Made by a program: the position numbers and the translations under genes
In this document: piece after piece, positions 1 to 9,217 of the stretch
Layout of the letters: each line of letters begins with the position of its first letter
Numbering within the stretch: the first letter of the stretch is position 1
The notes under the pieces: generated by a model
Told to the model about the DNA's origin: nothing
Database searches by the model: none
What the model saw: the letters and a program-made list of their open reading frames with translations, nothing else
DNA from: Microcystis viridis FACHB-1342
GTDB lineage: Bacteria; Cyanobacteriota; Cyanobacteriia; Cyanobacteriales; Microcystaceae
DNA: 45,534 bases
NCBI RefSeq assembly: GCF_014698335.1
Contig: NZ_JACJSV010000037.1
Location: 1-45,534, forward strand
Direction: 5' to 3'

Positions 1-5
1 CCCCG

Positions 6-29
6 TTGGGGGCGTGGCGCCGCCCCCAA
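6..29. repeat. GC-rich hairpin repeat
   Basis: Perfect inverted repeat with arms TTGGGGGCG and CGCCCCCAA around a six-base loop. It resembles the short palindromic repeats scattered through cyanobacterial genomes. Bases 1-260 hold no gene: only this hairpin, the inverted repeat at 97-125, and the 3' flank of the methyltransferase gene. Confidence 0.5.
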
Positions 30-96
30 ACCCCCCGCGCATTAGTTTTTCGGTGGGATGCTTACACGCGGCTGCTGATACATCTGTAATAATTTA

Positions 97-125
97 AGAG
101 TCACTCCACTTGCAAGAGTGACTCT
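97..125. terminator. Inverted repeat, possible terminator
   Basis: AGAGTCACTC and GAGTGACTCT form a perfect 10-bp stem with a nine-base loop. It lies about 135 bases beyond the methyltransferase stop codon, so it could end that minus-strand transcript. There is no clear T-run on either side, so an intrinsic terminator is only one reading; a plain repeat is the other. Confidence 0.35.
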
Positions 126-260
126 CCTGATATGTAGCCTGTACTCAAGGGATTTATTCTGATTGAAGAATTGGCGTTATTTTAGCTTCTATTTTCCAGT
201 CAAGGGACAGGTTTTGGGGTTTATGGGGTTTTAGTTCAATTTCCCCACTTCCTAATTCCC

Positions 261-3200
261 CTACAGGGTTTGGTAAGCTTTGAGGGTGGCAATTTTGACG
301 CTTTCGGGGACGAGGGGAAAGGTAGTTAATATATGTTGAAATTCTGTTGGGGTTAATTCATACAAGTGGGCAACTATTGCATCTAATTTCGCTCTAATTT
401 CGATTCTTTCTGCTTCTTCTGTTACTCCATTTTTATGGGAACCTATCCCCACTTCTTTCGCTAATTGCTCAAATTCTTCTGTAGTACAAATCAATTTTGC
501 CGCATTTTCTACTATTTCCTGAAAGTATTTATCTCCCTCTTTTAGTCGGGGGATAGGGTTCTGATAAACATAAAAGAATGATAAATGAGATGTAACTTTA
601 TCTCGGATACTTCTATCAAAAACAAAACTATTAAAAATGGATAATAGATAACATTTTTCTTTTAAACTTATAGCTACTTGCTTCTCATTTTTTTCTAAAC
701 TTATTGTATTGCCACAAAATGAATTAGGAGGTAAAATTGTAGCTATCATAGTTCTAATATCCGTATTTCTAGCAACATCACGAAATCCTAAACGATAGGT
801 TTGATAGTCCAAGATTTGACCTTTATCGACTTCACCGCGTTTTAATAAAGCTTGTCTTGCTTCCTTTTCATCTAACCAGTATTTCGGTAAAGCATACCGA
901 TGGGTGAATTGATGAATCATTTTTCCTTCGTAGAGAGGTAGTCTTCCTTCTGCGGGTTCAGTTTTAAATAAATAACTATCAGTAGTCATGTTAAATTCTG
1001 ATGTTAACTTGAGATTCCATGTATCGGGAAGGGTTTCTCCTAGCATGGGAAAACGAGACATTTTTTCAGCGATATGAATATCTATATCTTGTTTAAATTC
1101 CATTACCGAGAGGGAATCGGGGGATAGTTTGCGGATTAAATCGACGCTAATTACTAAACTATCTTTATGGGGAAAACGTTGTAATTCCTCAACATCGTGA
1201 CGCATAAACTCCACAGGAAAGGAAAGAGTTTGTTTATTTTTCTCAAAAGTTAGAATGACAAACTTAAAGCGACTATCTACACCTTCAAAAATTGTTTTAC
1301 GATTTTCAAAACAAAATAATCCTGTCACATTTGTCTGAGAAAATAACATTTCTCGCAGTTGTTTGGTTCCTAAATCGGTATAAATTCCACTGGGAACAAC
1401 TATTCCACATTCTCCCTGGGGATGGAGTAGATTAAAACATTGTTCTGTAAATAAACAATAAAGATTAATTTTCCTTGAAGCACTTTTGCCGTTAATTACA
1501 GAATTTTGATTTCGATATTGTTCGGACTTTTTAAAATAAGCACTAACATGGGGATAACCACTACAATATTCTAACCAAGCTTTTTGGATTTCTGGATTCT
1601 CTAAAAGTTTATCTCGCTGTTTGTTCCATGATTTTATATCAAGTTTGTTTTTCTGAATTAAACTATCATACTGCTGAAAAAATTCCTTTTCATCGGTTTG
1701 AAAGACTTCCCAAGGGGGATTGGTGATAATCACATCAAAACCACCTTTTTCTGTAATCAGTTTATCGAAGTGATAACCCCAGTGGAAGGGTTTCAGGGAT
1801 TGCATATCAGAGAGAGTTAATAAACGTTTCTTTGCTTTTCCCGTTAATTGTGCGGATTCGTACTTAATTGACAACTTACCGCTAAACTCATCTAAGAGAA
1901 TTTGGTTTAATTTCTGCACCGATTCGCGGTTGACATCCTCGATGTGGTTGCGTAACATCTGGAGACGGTTTTCTTGGGGGGTTCCCTCTACTTCTCCCAA
2001 CCGAAAAGCGTGTTCTTTGTATAATTCAATACTACGATTTTTTTCTGCGAGAATTGCCTGATAATTTTGCGCGGTGAGGGTTTGCAGAATGTTTTCCTCT
2101 CCCATGAGATTAAAACTTTTTTCGTCCACGCGAATTAAACCGATGAGGGAATTTCCCGACATGATATTAAAATCAATATTCGGTAAGGGTTCCAATTCTG
2201 TCACCGATTGTGCGGCAGCAACTAAAGCGAGAAATAAACGCAGTTTCGCGATTTCCGTCGCTTCCTCCATGATATCGACACCGTAGAGATTATCGGAAAT
2301 AATTCTTTTTTTGATGTAATATCCGAGGGAGGGATGGGATTTTCTTACCTCTGTTAACCACTGTTTTAATTTACTGTCTCCCCGTAGTTCAATTGTCCCA
2401 ATCACCGCGCTATAAATTCCGATTAATGTCTTCATCGCAGCCACTAAAAAAGCACCGGAACCACAGGCAGGGTCTAAAATAGAAAGCTGGGGAAGAATAT
2501 CTTCAATCAGAAGCTGACAGAGGGGAGAATCGAGATTAATTAGTAGTTCAGAAATACTGGCAAATTGTTTGCGGGGATAATGTTGATTACTTCTCTCGAC
2601 AATCCATTTATTAATCGTCCTATCACAGAGATATTCAGTAATCTCCGGACGGGTATAGTAAGCACCGAAAGCTTTTTGGTTGATGTACTTTTCAAAGATA
2701 TATCCCAAAACATCGGGGTTAATTTCGTCATCGCTTCCCCCCGGAGTGTCGTCAAGGTTCCAAGAGTAACGGGAGAATAAATCGAGGATATTCTCAAATG
2801 CTTGGTCATCAATACAAATGTTTTGATAAAGATTTTCGAGGGGATGTTGGAGAAATAATCCTCCGTTAAGATATTTGACTTTTCCCACCAATGCAGTTAC
2901 TGTCTCATCTCGTTGGGATTCCGGTTGAGCGAATGCTTGGAAAAAGAGGGTTTGCAGAAACTGACGATAAAATAAATTTTTCCCGCGTCGTTGACTTGCT
3001 TGTAATTGGTTTTGCAGATAGTTGAAGTCGTTATCGATAAATCCCTTGCGCTGCAGGAAATAGACGAACATTAAACGATTGAGAATAACCGAAGTGTACC
3101 ATTTTCGATCGCTTTCTCGATCAATTCCTTGGATAAAGGGGAGGAACTGTAAATGCTCTCGCTGAAATTCCTGATAAAATTTCTTGGTAATCTTTTCGAT

Positions 3201-3677
3201 ATCGAAACCTTTTTGTAAGCGATGGGCCACCTCCACCACGGAGGGTTCCCCATCTTCAAAATCGGTGATATCGAGGACTAATTCCGCTAGTTTACCGAGA
3301 AATAAATCTCCCGGTTGTCCTTTTATATAAAGATGGTCACGGATATAACTTTTACTTCCCTCTCTTTTTACCCAGTACCATAAACTGCGTGTCCGTCCCC
3401 CATCGACGAAAATTAGCAGATTTTCGGCAATTCTTTCGATAACTTGCTGGTGAATGTCCCGACGAAGTTTCGCATCGGGTATATCGGTAGTTGTCACCTC
3501 TAATACTGCTACTCCGGACACTTCCGCAATTCGTTGACAGGGATATTCTTGATTGTCAACGGTGATACTAACAGTTTTTTTTGCGCGAGGATGAGACCAT
3601 CCCAATTCCTCGATAAACAGTTCCCCAAATTGGAAGTTAGATAATAAGTCACGAGTCCGGGAGAAGTTGAGGGACAT
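261..3677 (-). CDS. Large N6-adenine DNA methyltransferase (Eco57I/PglX-like)
   Basis: Predicted DNA adenine-N6 methyltransferase of 1138 residues. Seen: SAM-binding motif I DPACGSGAF at residues 402-410 and catalytic motif IV NPPW at 653-656. The order and roughly 250-residue gap fit the gamma-class Eco57I/type IIG group, and the long C-terminal part is the usual place for a target-recognition domain. The N-terminal 400 residues are also typical in length for these proteins, but the strand that would carry an E-x-K nuclease motif reads VLEVTTTD, so I see no convincing nuclease site. The start is supported by an AAGAGG ribosome site just upstream. It lies downstream of the PLD/SNF2 helicase gene, separated only by a repeat array, so the two probably form one defence unit. 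The helicase-methyltransferase pairing recalls DISARM (DrmD/DrmMI), but no drmA or drmB is in the window. BREX PglX-like is the alternative family name. Confidence 0.85.
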   Translation of the reverse strand: MSLNFSRTRDLLSNFQFGELFIEELGWSHPRAKKTVSITVDNQEYPCQRIAEVSGVAVLEVTTTDIPDAKLRRDIHQQVIERIAENLLIFVDGGRTRSLWYWVKREGSKSYIRDHLYIKGQPGDLFLGKLAELVLDITDFEDGEPSVVEVAHRLQKGFDIEKITKKFYQEFQREHLQFLPFIQGIDRESDRKWYTSVILNRLMFVYFLQRKGFIDNDFNYLQNQLQASQRRGKNLFYRQFLQTLFFQAFAQPESQRDETVTALVGKVKYLNGGLFLQHPLENLYQNICIDDQAFENILDLFSRYSWNLDDTPGGSDDEINPDVLGYIFEKYINQKAFGAYYTRPEITEYLCDRTINKWIVERSNQHYPRKQFASISELLINLDSPLCQLLIEDILPQLSILDPACGSGAFLVAAMKTLIGIYSAVIGTIELRGDSKLKQWLTEVRKSHPSLGYYIKKRIISDNLYGVDIMEEATEIAKLRLFLALVAAAQSVTELEPLPNIDFNIMSGNSLIGLIRVDEKSFNLMGEENILQTLTAQNYQAILAEKNRSIELYKEHAFRLGEVEGTPQENRLQMLRNHIEDVNRESVQKLNQILLDEFSGKLSIKYESAQLTGKAKKRLLTLSDMQSLKPFHWGYHFDKLITEKGGFDVIITNPPWEVFQTDEKEFFQQYDSLIQKNKLDIKSWNKQRDKLLENPEIQKAWLEYCSGYPHVSAYFKKSEQYRNQNSVINGKSASRKINLYCLFTEQCFNLLHPQGECGIVVPSGIYTDLGTKQLREMLFSQTNVTGLFCFENRKTIFEGVDSRFKFVILTFEKNKQTLSFPVEFMRHDVEELQRFPHKDSLVISVDLIRKLSPDSLSVMEFKQDIDIHIAEKMSRFPMLGETLPDTWNLKLTSEFNMTTDSYLFKTEPAEGRLPLYEGKMIHQFTHRYALPKYWLDEKEARQALLKRGEVDKGQILDYQTYRLGFRDVARNTDIRTMIATILPPNSFCGNTISLEKNEKQVAISLKEKCYLLSIFNSFVFDRSIRDKVTSHLSFFYVYQNPIPRLKEGDKYFQEIVENAAKLICTTEEFEQLAKEVGIGSHKNGVTEEAERIEIRAKLDAIVAHLYELTPTEFQHILTTFPLVPESVKIATLKAYQTL

Positions 3678-3733
3678 ATTAGACCTCTTGGAAAAATTAA
3701 AAATTGTTGTTAGGGTTAGGAGTCAAAAGGTTT

Positions 3734-4438
3734 GATCCCCCTAAATCCCCCTTGATAAGGGGGACTTGAATTGGTTAGATCCCCCTAAATCCCCCTTGAT
3801 AAGGGGGACTTGATAAGGTTAGATCCCCCTAAATCCCCCTTGATAAGGGGGACTTGAATTGGTTAGATCCCCCTAAATCCCCCTTGATAAGGGGGACTTG
3901 AATTGGTTAGATCCTCCTAAATCCCCCTTGATAAGGGGGACTTGAATTGGTTAGATCCCCCTAAATCCCCCTTGATAAGGGGGACTTGAATTGGTTTGAT
4001 CCCCCTAAATCCCCCTTGATAAGGGGGACTTGAATTGGGTTAGATCCCCCTAAATCCCCCTTGATAAGGGGGACTTGATAAGGTTAGATCCCCCTAAATC
4101 CCCCTTGATAAGGGGGACTTGATAAGGTTAGATCCCCCTAAATCCCCCTTGATAAGGGGGACTTGATAAGGTTAGATCCCCCTAAATCCCCCTTGATAAG
4201 GGGGACTTGATAAGGTTAGATCCCCCTAAATCCCCCTTGATAAGGGGGACTTGATAAGGTTAGATCCCCCTAAATCCCCCTTGATAAGGGGGACTTGATA
4301 AGGTTAGATCCCCCTAAATCCCCCTTGAATTGGGGGACTTGAATTGGTTAGATACCCCTAAATCCCCCTTGAATTGGGGGACTTGAATTGGTTAGATCCC
4401 CCTAAATCCCCCTTGATAAGGGGGACTTAAGAAGGTTG
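3734..4438. repeat. 16-copy tandem array of a 44-bp palindromic repeat
   Basis: Sixteen head-to-tail units start at 3734, 3778, 3822, 3866, 3910, 3954, 3998, 4043, 4087, 4131, 4175, 4219, 4263, 4307, 4351 and 4395. All are 44 bp except the seventh (45 bp). Each contains CCCCCTT-GAT-AAGGGGG, a perfect 7-bp stem. Units 8-13 are identical and end in GATAAGGTTA. Most others end in GAATTGGTTA. Units 14-15 also carry the GAATT variant inside the hairpin. The array fills the gap between helicase and methyltransferase genes, and the final unit supplies the last codons and stop of the helicase gene. There are no variable spacers, so it is not CRISPR. Confidence 0.95.
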
Positions 4439-7400
4439 AAATAGACCCAGGGAACAAATAATCTGAGGTTCTTGGGTGGATTCTTGTGGGTGAACAATAC
4501 AGAGACGGTCATCTTTATATAAAGATACCAGTAAGTCTGCCAATTGTCGGTCACTGATGCCGGTTCTTAAACCACGATTTAAGCGATCGAGAGCCGACTG
4601 TCTAAGGGGATAATGATACAATTGGTCGAGAGCCTTGCATAAATCCTCATGAGCAAATAGATCATCCTTACTATCTTGAGAATACCTTTTTAAGCGCTCA
4701 TAGGTCTTAAATTTTGCTCCCGTCAATCGTCCCAATTTAGATCCGGAGTTGTTTTCCTCCTCCGCAATTAATTCTGTACCTTTTTGTACTAACTGATGGT
4801 GTTGGGGATGGGGGGGAATGGCCGGGGTTTGGGGATGACAGGCAGCGGACCGTAAAATAGTTAATTGGGATTGAGTCACACTATTTCCCTGCTTATCAAT
4901 CCATGCTAAAGCATCATTCCCCCCGGCAGTTTTTAGATAAACCATGACTCCCTCCGGATGGGTTGCTGTCCCACTATGGCAACGGGTAGAATAAACCACC
5001 GGCGGCAGAGTCTCTATGGTATGTTTTAAACTAGGGTCAACTTCGATCGCATTTTTCCAAATTTGATACGCTTCCGAGGTTAAATCCACTTCTTGATCCT
5101 CCTCCTCATCGATAACCTCAGATTTTTCATGATACAGATCTAATAAAGTCTGGTTATCCATCTCCTCCTCAAAAAATACCTCATCGGTCCCCACCACGTC
5201 CGCATTCTCTCGCAGTCTTTGAGATAGTCTCGTCCGCAGTTTAATAATTCTCTCCACTCCCTCCGCAGGTAAAAAGGAATAACAGAGAATCTGACTTGCT
5301 TTTTGACCGATTCTATCTACCCTTCCGGCCCGTTGAATCAGGCGAATAATTGCCCAGGGTAGGTCATAATTAACGATAATGGCACAATCCTGTAAATTTA
5401 ACCCTTCACTCAAGATATCCGTCGCAACCAAGACTCGTATTTCTTCCCCCACTTGCTGAGAATTACTGCGGGGACTAAAACGATGGACCATTTCCGCAGG
5501 ATTAGCAGAGTTTCCCGTCACTCCCGCAATCTTATCCACTCCCCGATTTTGCAACTGAGTGACTAAATAACTGACTGTATCGGCAAATTGGCTAAAAATT
5601 AACACCTTTTCTTGGGGATGATTTTCCTCTAACAGCTGCCATAACTTCTCTAGCTTTTCGTCGGTCTCCGGCTGCCAGGTTCCACAGGTTTGCAACAATG
5701 CTATTAAAGCCAAGGCATCGGATTTTAGGTCTTTTTTCAATGCGGGTTTAAACACCTCGGGGTTAATCCACTGAAAGCGCTTGCGATAATCACCGCTATA
5801 CTTTTGATACACTTGTTCGGCTCTTTTTTGATACTCTTTTTCTAATCCGGTTATCCCCCCAGTCTCCTCGGTTTCTATACTTTCATCTTCTCCCTGAGTG
5901 ACTAAATCCTCATCCAGATAACGAGTGTCTAACAAAGCTGGATCCTGACTCCCGATGGGAAGGGGTAAATTCTTGGCCATGGCATGAAGGAAAATATAGT
6001 TACGGAGAATATGACGGTCAAGGGATTGCAGGAAAGCATACCCCCCACTCTCCAAACGTTTAAATAAATTCGTCCGACAAAAACCCATTAATCTTTTACC
6101 CGCACGGGATAGACTTTTTAAGATGGTTTCTTCCTCTCCTGTCCCTTGGCATCCTTTAATTAGATAATTTCCCAATCCGTAACGGGGTAACTTCAATCCG
6201 TTGAGAGTTATCACCACTGCTTCCGAATATAAACGCGCATAAACCGAGTCTTGTAGGTCAAACTTGATTGTCTTTAGTTGTCGTTGGGGAAGATAAACCC
6301 TCGACCCATCAGCAAATTTTAGATACCGACGACCCTGTTCGTCTTCTGTAGCATAATTATTTTTGATAAAACCGCGAGTCCGTCTAATCATATAGAGACG
6401 CATTAAGTCTCTCCAGTCGTCGGGAGAGTCACTTTTTTCAAAGGCTGCTAGGGACCTGACCGGAGATTGGTATCTGCGATTAAATTCGATTTCTCCTCCC
6501 AGAGATTCTAGTAGTCTTTCGGGACGAATTCCGAGATTAGTATCCTCTTGAATGAATAAACGCAGTTGATTGGACAGGTCACGATAGTTTTTATTGTAGG
6601 GAGTCGCAGTCAAGAGAATACAGCGACTTTCATTGGTGTTAATGTACTCCTGTATCACCCGATAACGTTTACCCTCCCGATTGCGTAGGTTATGACTTTC
6701 ATCGATAATTACTACCCGATAGCGCCGCAGATTGGGTAATTCCTGCATAACCTGACTTAAGGGGATAATTTTCGCTCTTAATTTGTATTTATAGCTGTAA
6801 TCCTCCCACATGGTTAGGAGATTTTTCGGACAAATAATTAAGATTTCTAAATCGTAGTCTTCCTGCAAAATATATGCTAGAATGGAAGCAATGCGCGTTT
6901 TTCCTAACCCCACCACGTCGCCAATTAATACCCCACCGCGTCTTTGCACATAACGAGCGGCAATTTTAATGGCCGATTTCTGAAAATCTAGTAAGTCTTG
7001 GTCAAACTGTCGGGGAATTTTGTATTCCGCTAAACCGGCTCTCGCTTCAAAGGAAAGATGGTAAGCTATTTTTAAATAGATATGATAGGGGGGAATAAGA
7101 CTTTCCCTGGCCCAACTTTCGTTAATCACCTTGACAATATCCTCGGATATATCCCAACACCAAGCATCAAACCAACGATCATTAAACCACTTTTGTAATT
7201 TGGCACAAGCATCGTGGTCAAGGACATCAATATTTAATTCTCCCTGCTGTTGTAATCCCGCAAAAGTTAGATTACTACTACCCAAAAATCCCACCGTTGG
7301 GTTATTGACATCCTGTCGATGAATAAGGTATAATTTAGCATGGAGATTATAGCCCAAAAATAAGCGAATTACTAACTTACCCGATTGAATTTGTTTGGCC

Positions 7401-7756
7401 AACCGTTGCAAAGCTGCCTGATCTCGATTGCTAGGATTCCCCCAAGTTAATTGTTGGCAAAAATCCTGAACAATTTGTTTTCTTAAACGAGCGCAAGTAG
7501 CCTTATCTATATCATTTGAGCGCTTCAATAAAGACAGGGATTGCTGTAGTAATTCCTGGGGTGCTTGCTGCATACCAATCAGCAGACGACAACAGGACAA
7601 ATCACCCCCGAGAAAGTGATCAATATAGGTATCAATGGACTGCCAACCGCGCAAATTAAAATAACCCACGCAAAAATCAGCGCGTTGGGATGCTAATAAA
7701 CTTTCGCGTAAAATTGGCAATAAATGGGACTCAATATTATCAATAATACGCGGCAT
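4427..7756 (-). CDS. PLD-domain SNF2-type helicase
   Basis: Predicted superfamily 2 DNA helicase/translocase of 1109 residues with a fused N-terminal phospholipase D-like domain. Seen: PLD-type HAKLYLI from residue 139 followed by GSSNLT; the second acidic residue of a classical HKD motif is not in place, so nuclease activity is uncertain. Helicase motifs follow: Walker A GDVVGLGKTR at 279-288, DESH at 352-355, LLTATPY (motif III), and C-terminal QRAGRVDRIGQ from 808 (motif VI). This order matches the SNF2/HepA group found in restriction-like systems. The 3' end lies inside the sixteenth unit of the repeat array, and the methyltransferase follows on the same strand. A role in recognising or moving along foreign DNA is inferred from context. 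No good ribosome site is seen before the ATG. No full HIP1 site occurs in this gene or its partner, consistent with acquisition. Confidence 0.88.
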   Translation of the reverse strand: MPRIIDNIESHLLPILRESLLASQRADFCVGYFNLRGWQSIDTYIDHFLGGDLSCCRLLIGMQQAPQELLQQSLSLLKRSNDIDKATCARLRKQIVQDFCQQLTWGNPSNRDQAALQRLAKQIQSGKLVIRLFLGYNLHAKLYLIHRQDVNNPTVGFLGSSNLTFAGLQQQGELNIDVLDHDACAKLQKWFNDRWFDAWCWDISEDIVKVINESWARESLIPPYHIYLKIAYHLSFEARAGLAEYKIPRQFDQDLLDFQKSAIKIAARYVQRRGGVLIGDVVGLGKTRIASILAYILQEDYDLEILIICPKNLLTMWEDYSYKYKLRAKIIPLSQVMQELPNLRRYRVVIIDESHNLRNREGKRYRVIQEYINTNESRCILLTATPYNKNYRDLSNQLRLFIQEDTNLGIRPERLLESLGGEIEFNRRYQSPVRSLAAFEKSDSPDDWRDLMRLYMIRRTRGFIKNNYATEDEQGRRYLKFADGSRVYLPQRQLKTIKFDLQDSVYARLYSEAVVITLNGLKLPRYGLGNYLIKGCQGTGEEETILKSLSRAGKRLMGFCRTNLFKRLESGGYAFLQSLDRHILRNYIFLHAMAKNLPLPIGSQDPALLDTRYLDEDLVTQGEDESIETEETGGITGLEKEYQKRAEQVYQKYSGDYRKRFQWINPEVFKPALKKDLKSDALALIALLQTCGTWQPETDEKLEKLWQLLEENHPQEKVLIFSQFADTVSYLVTQLQNRGVDKIAGVTGNSANPAEMVHRFSPRSNSQQVGEEIRVLVATDILSEGLNLQDCAIIVNYDLPWAIIRLIQRAGRVDRIGQKASQILCYSFLPAEGVERIIKLRTRLSQRLRENADVVGTDEVFFEEEMDNQTLLDLYHEKSEVIDEEEDQEVDLTSEAYQIWKNAIEVDPSLKHTIETLPPVVYSTRCHSGTATHPEGVMVYLKTAGGNDALAWIDKQGNSVTQSQLTILRSAACHPQTPAIPPHPQHHQLVQKGTELIAEEENNSGSKLGRLTGAKFKTYERLKRYSQDSKDDLFAHEDLCKALDQLYHYPLRQSALDRLNRGLRTGISDRQLADLLVSLYKDDRLCIVHPQESTQEPQIICSLGLFQPS

Positions 7757-7793
7757 ATTTTTATAAAAAGATTAAGTTAATATAAGGCTTTTC

Positions 7794-7828
7794 TAACTGA
7801 TAACTGATAACTGATAACTGATAACTGA
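7794..7828. repeat. (TAACTGA)5 tandem repeat
   Basis: Five exact copies of the heptamer TAACTGA sit between the helicase start and the aldehyde dehydrogenase stop codon. The same heptamer recurs near 34.5, 39.4 and 40.3 kb, so it is a dispersed low-complexity element of this genome. Confidence 0.9.
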
Positions 7829-7829
7829 A

Positions 7830-9194
7830 TTACTTAATCCAAACAGTTTTAACGTTGACAAATTCGCGAATACCTTCCACACTTAATTCCCGACCAAAAC
7901 CGGAACGTTTAATCCCCCCAAAGGGTAAACGAGGATCGGATTTAACCATACCGTTAATAAACACACAACCGGCCTCAATTTCGGTAATTAAACGCTCAAT
8001 TTCTGCGGGGTTATTCGTCCAAGCACTAGAACCCAAACCAAAGGGACTATCATTAGCTAAAGCGATCGCTTCCTCGATATTTTTGACTCGAAATAGTAAA
8101 GCCACCGGTCCAAAAAATTCCTCTTTTTCCCCCGGAGAACCGACAGGAATATCGGTTAAAATCGTCGGTAGATAGAAGTTACCTTTCCCCTCTAAACGTT
8201 GACCCCCCACAAGGACTTTACCACCCATAGCGACGGTTTTTTCCACCTGAGCGGCAATTTCCGAGACGATCGATAGCGTGGCCAAAGGACCGATATCAAC
8301 AGTTTCATCGAGGGGATCACCAACTTTTAAAGCTTGGAATTTAGCCACTAATAACTGTTCAAATTGATCGGCGACAGTTTCCATAACAATAAACCGTTTG
8401 GCAGCGATACAAGTCTGACCATTATTTAACAATCTTGCCGTCACTGCCGTAGCCGCTGCCGCCTCGATATCGGCACTATCTAAAACGATAAAAGGATCAC
8501 TACCTCCCAACTCCAAAACCACCTTTTTGATCTGTTTTCCTGCGGCGGCTGCTAAACTGATCCCCGCCGGTTCACTACCGGTTAAAGTGGCGGCTTTTAC
8601 CCGTTCATCGTTAATTAAATCACTAACGCGATCGGCCCCGATCAAAAGAGTTTGAAAAGTGCCTTCGGGAAAACCAGCTTCTAATAAAATTCTTTCCACC
8701 GCTAAAGCTGATTGGGGAACATTAGAAGCGTGTTTGAGTAGGCCGACATTTCCCGCCATTAAAGCGGGAGCAGCAAAGCGAAATACTTGCCATAAAGGGA
8801 AATTCCAGGGCATAACCGCTAAAATTACCCCTAAAGGTTGATAACGGACAAAACTGCGACTAGCATCGGTGGCAATCAACACATCTTCCAGATAACCGGC
8901 GGCATTATCGGCATAAAAACGACAAACCAAGGCACATTTGAGGACTTCTGCGATCGCTGATTTGATTGGTTTCCCCATTTCTAGAGTCATGGTTTTAGCC
9001 AATGCTACTTGATCCCGTTCCAAAATATCCGCTGCTTGCCGTAACCACTGTCCTCGTTGACTGATGGGGATCTGGCGATACTGCTGAAAAGTTGTCTCAG
9101 CTAGGGCCAATTTCGCCGCCAATTCCTCCGAGGTTAGAGGGGTAAAAGTCTTGAGAATTTCGCCAGTGGCAGGGTTAACTGAAGCGATACCCAT
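7830..9194 (-). CDS. gabD: NAD(P)-dependent succinate-semialdehyde dehydrogenase
   Basis: Aldehyde dehydrogenase superfamily, about 454 residues, oxidising succinate semialdehyde to succinate. In cyanobacteria the close relative (Synechocystis slr0370) works with 2-oxoglutarate decarboxylase to close the TCA cycle; that assignment here is by similarity of the whole protein as I recognise it. Seen: ELGGSDPF with the general-base Glu and NNGQTC with the catalytic Cys (about residues 228 and 262 from the ATG used here), and the C-terminal LPFGGIKRSGFGRE. The reading frame also opens at a TTG two codons upstream, but AGGAG lies ten bases before the ATG at 9194 and only four before the TTG, and the family starts MxIAxxNPxTGE, so I prefer 9194. 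The gene follows pdxA by 23 bases on the same strand and is probably cotranscribed with it. Other aldehyde substrates cannot be excluded. Confidence 0.85.
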   Translation of the reverse strand: MGIASVNPATGEILKTFTPLTSEELAAKLALAETTFQQYRQIPISQRGQWLRQAADILERDQVALAKTMTLEMGKPIKSAIAEVLKCALVCRFYADNAAGYLEDVLIATDASRSFVRYQPLGVILAVMPWNFPLWQVFRFAAPALMAGNVGLLKHASNVPQSALAVERILLEAGFPEGTFQTLLIGADRVSDLINDERVKAATLTGSEPAGISLAAAAGKQIKKVVLELGGSDPFIVLDSADIEAAAATAVTARLLNNGQTCIAAKRFIVMETVADQFEQLLVAKFQALKVGDPLDETVDIGPLATLSIVSEIAAQVEKTVAMGGKVLVGGQRLEGKGNFYLPTILTDIPVGSPGEKEEFFGPVALLFRVKNIEEAIALANDSPFGLGSSAWTNNPAEIERLITEIEAGCVFINGMVKSDPRLPFGGIKRSGFGRELSVEGIREFVNVKTVWIK

Positions 9195-9217
9195 ATCCAA
9201 TTGTCTCCTATCGAGCG

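Noticed and set aside
3734-4438. Possible CRISPR array
   Set aside because: Whole 44-bp units are repeated; there are no variable spacers and no cas genes in the window.
261-7756. Complete DISARM system
   Set aside because: No DrmA or DrmB homologue is in the window, so only a DISARM-like pairing can be claimed.
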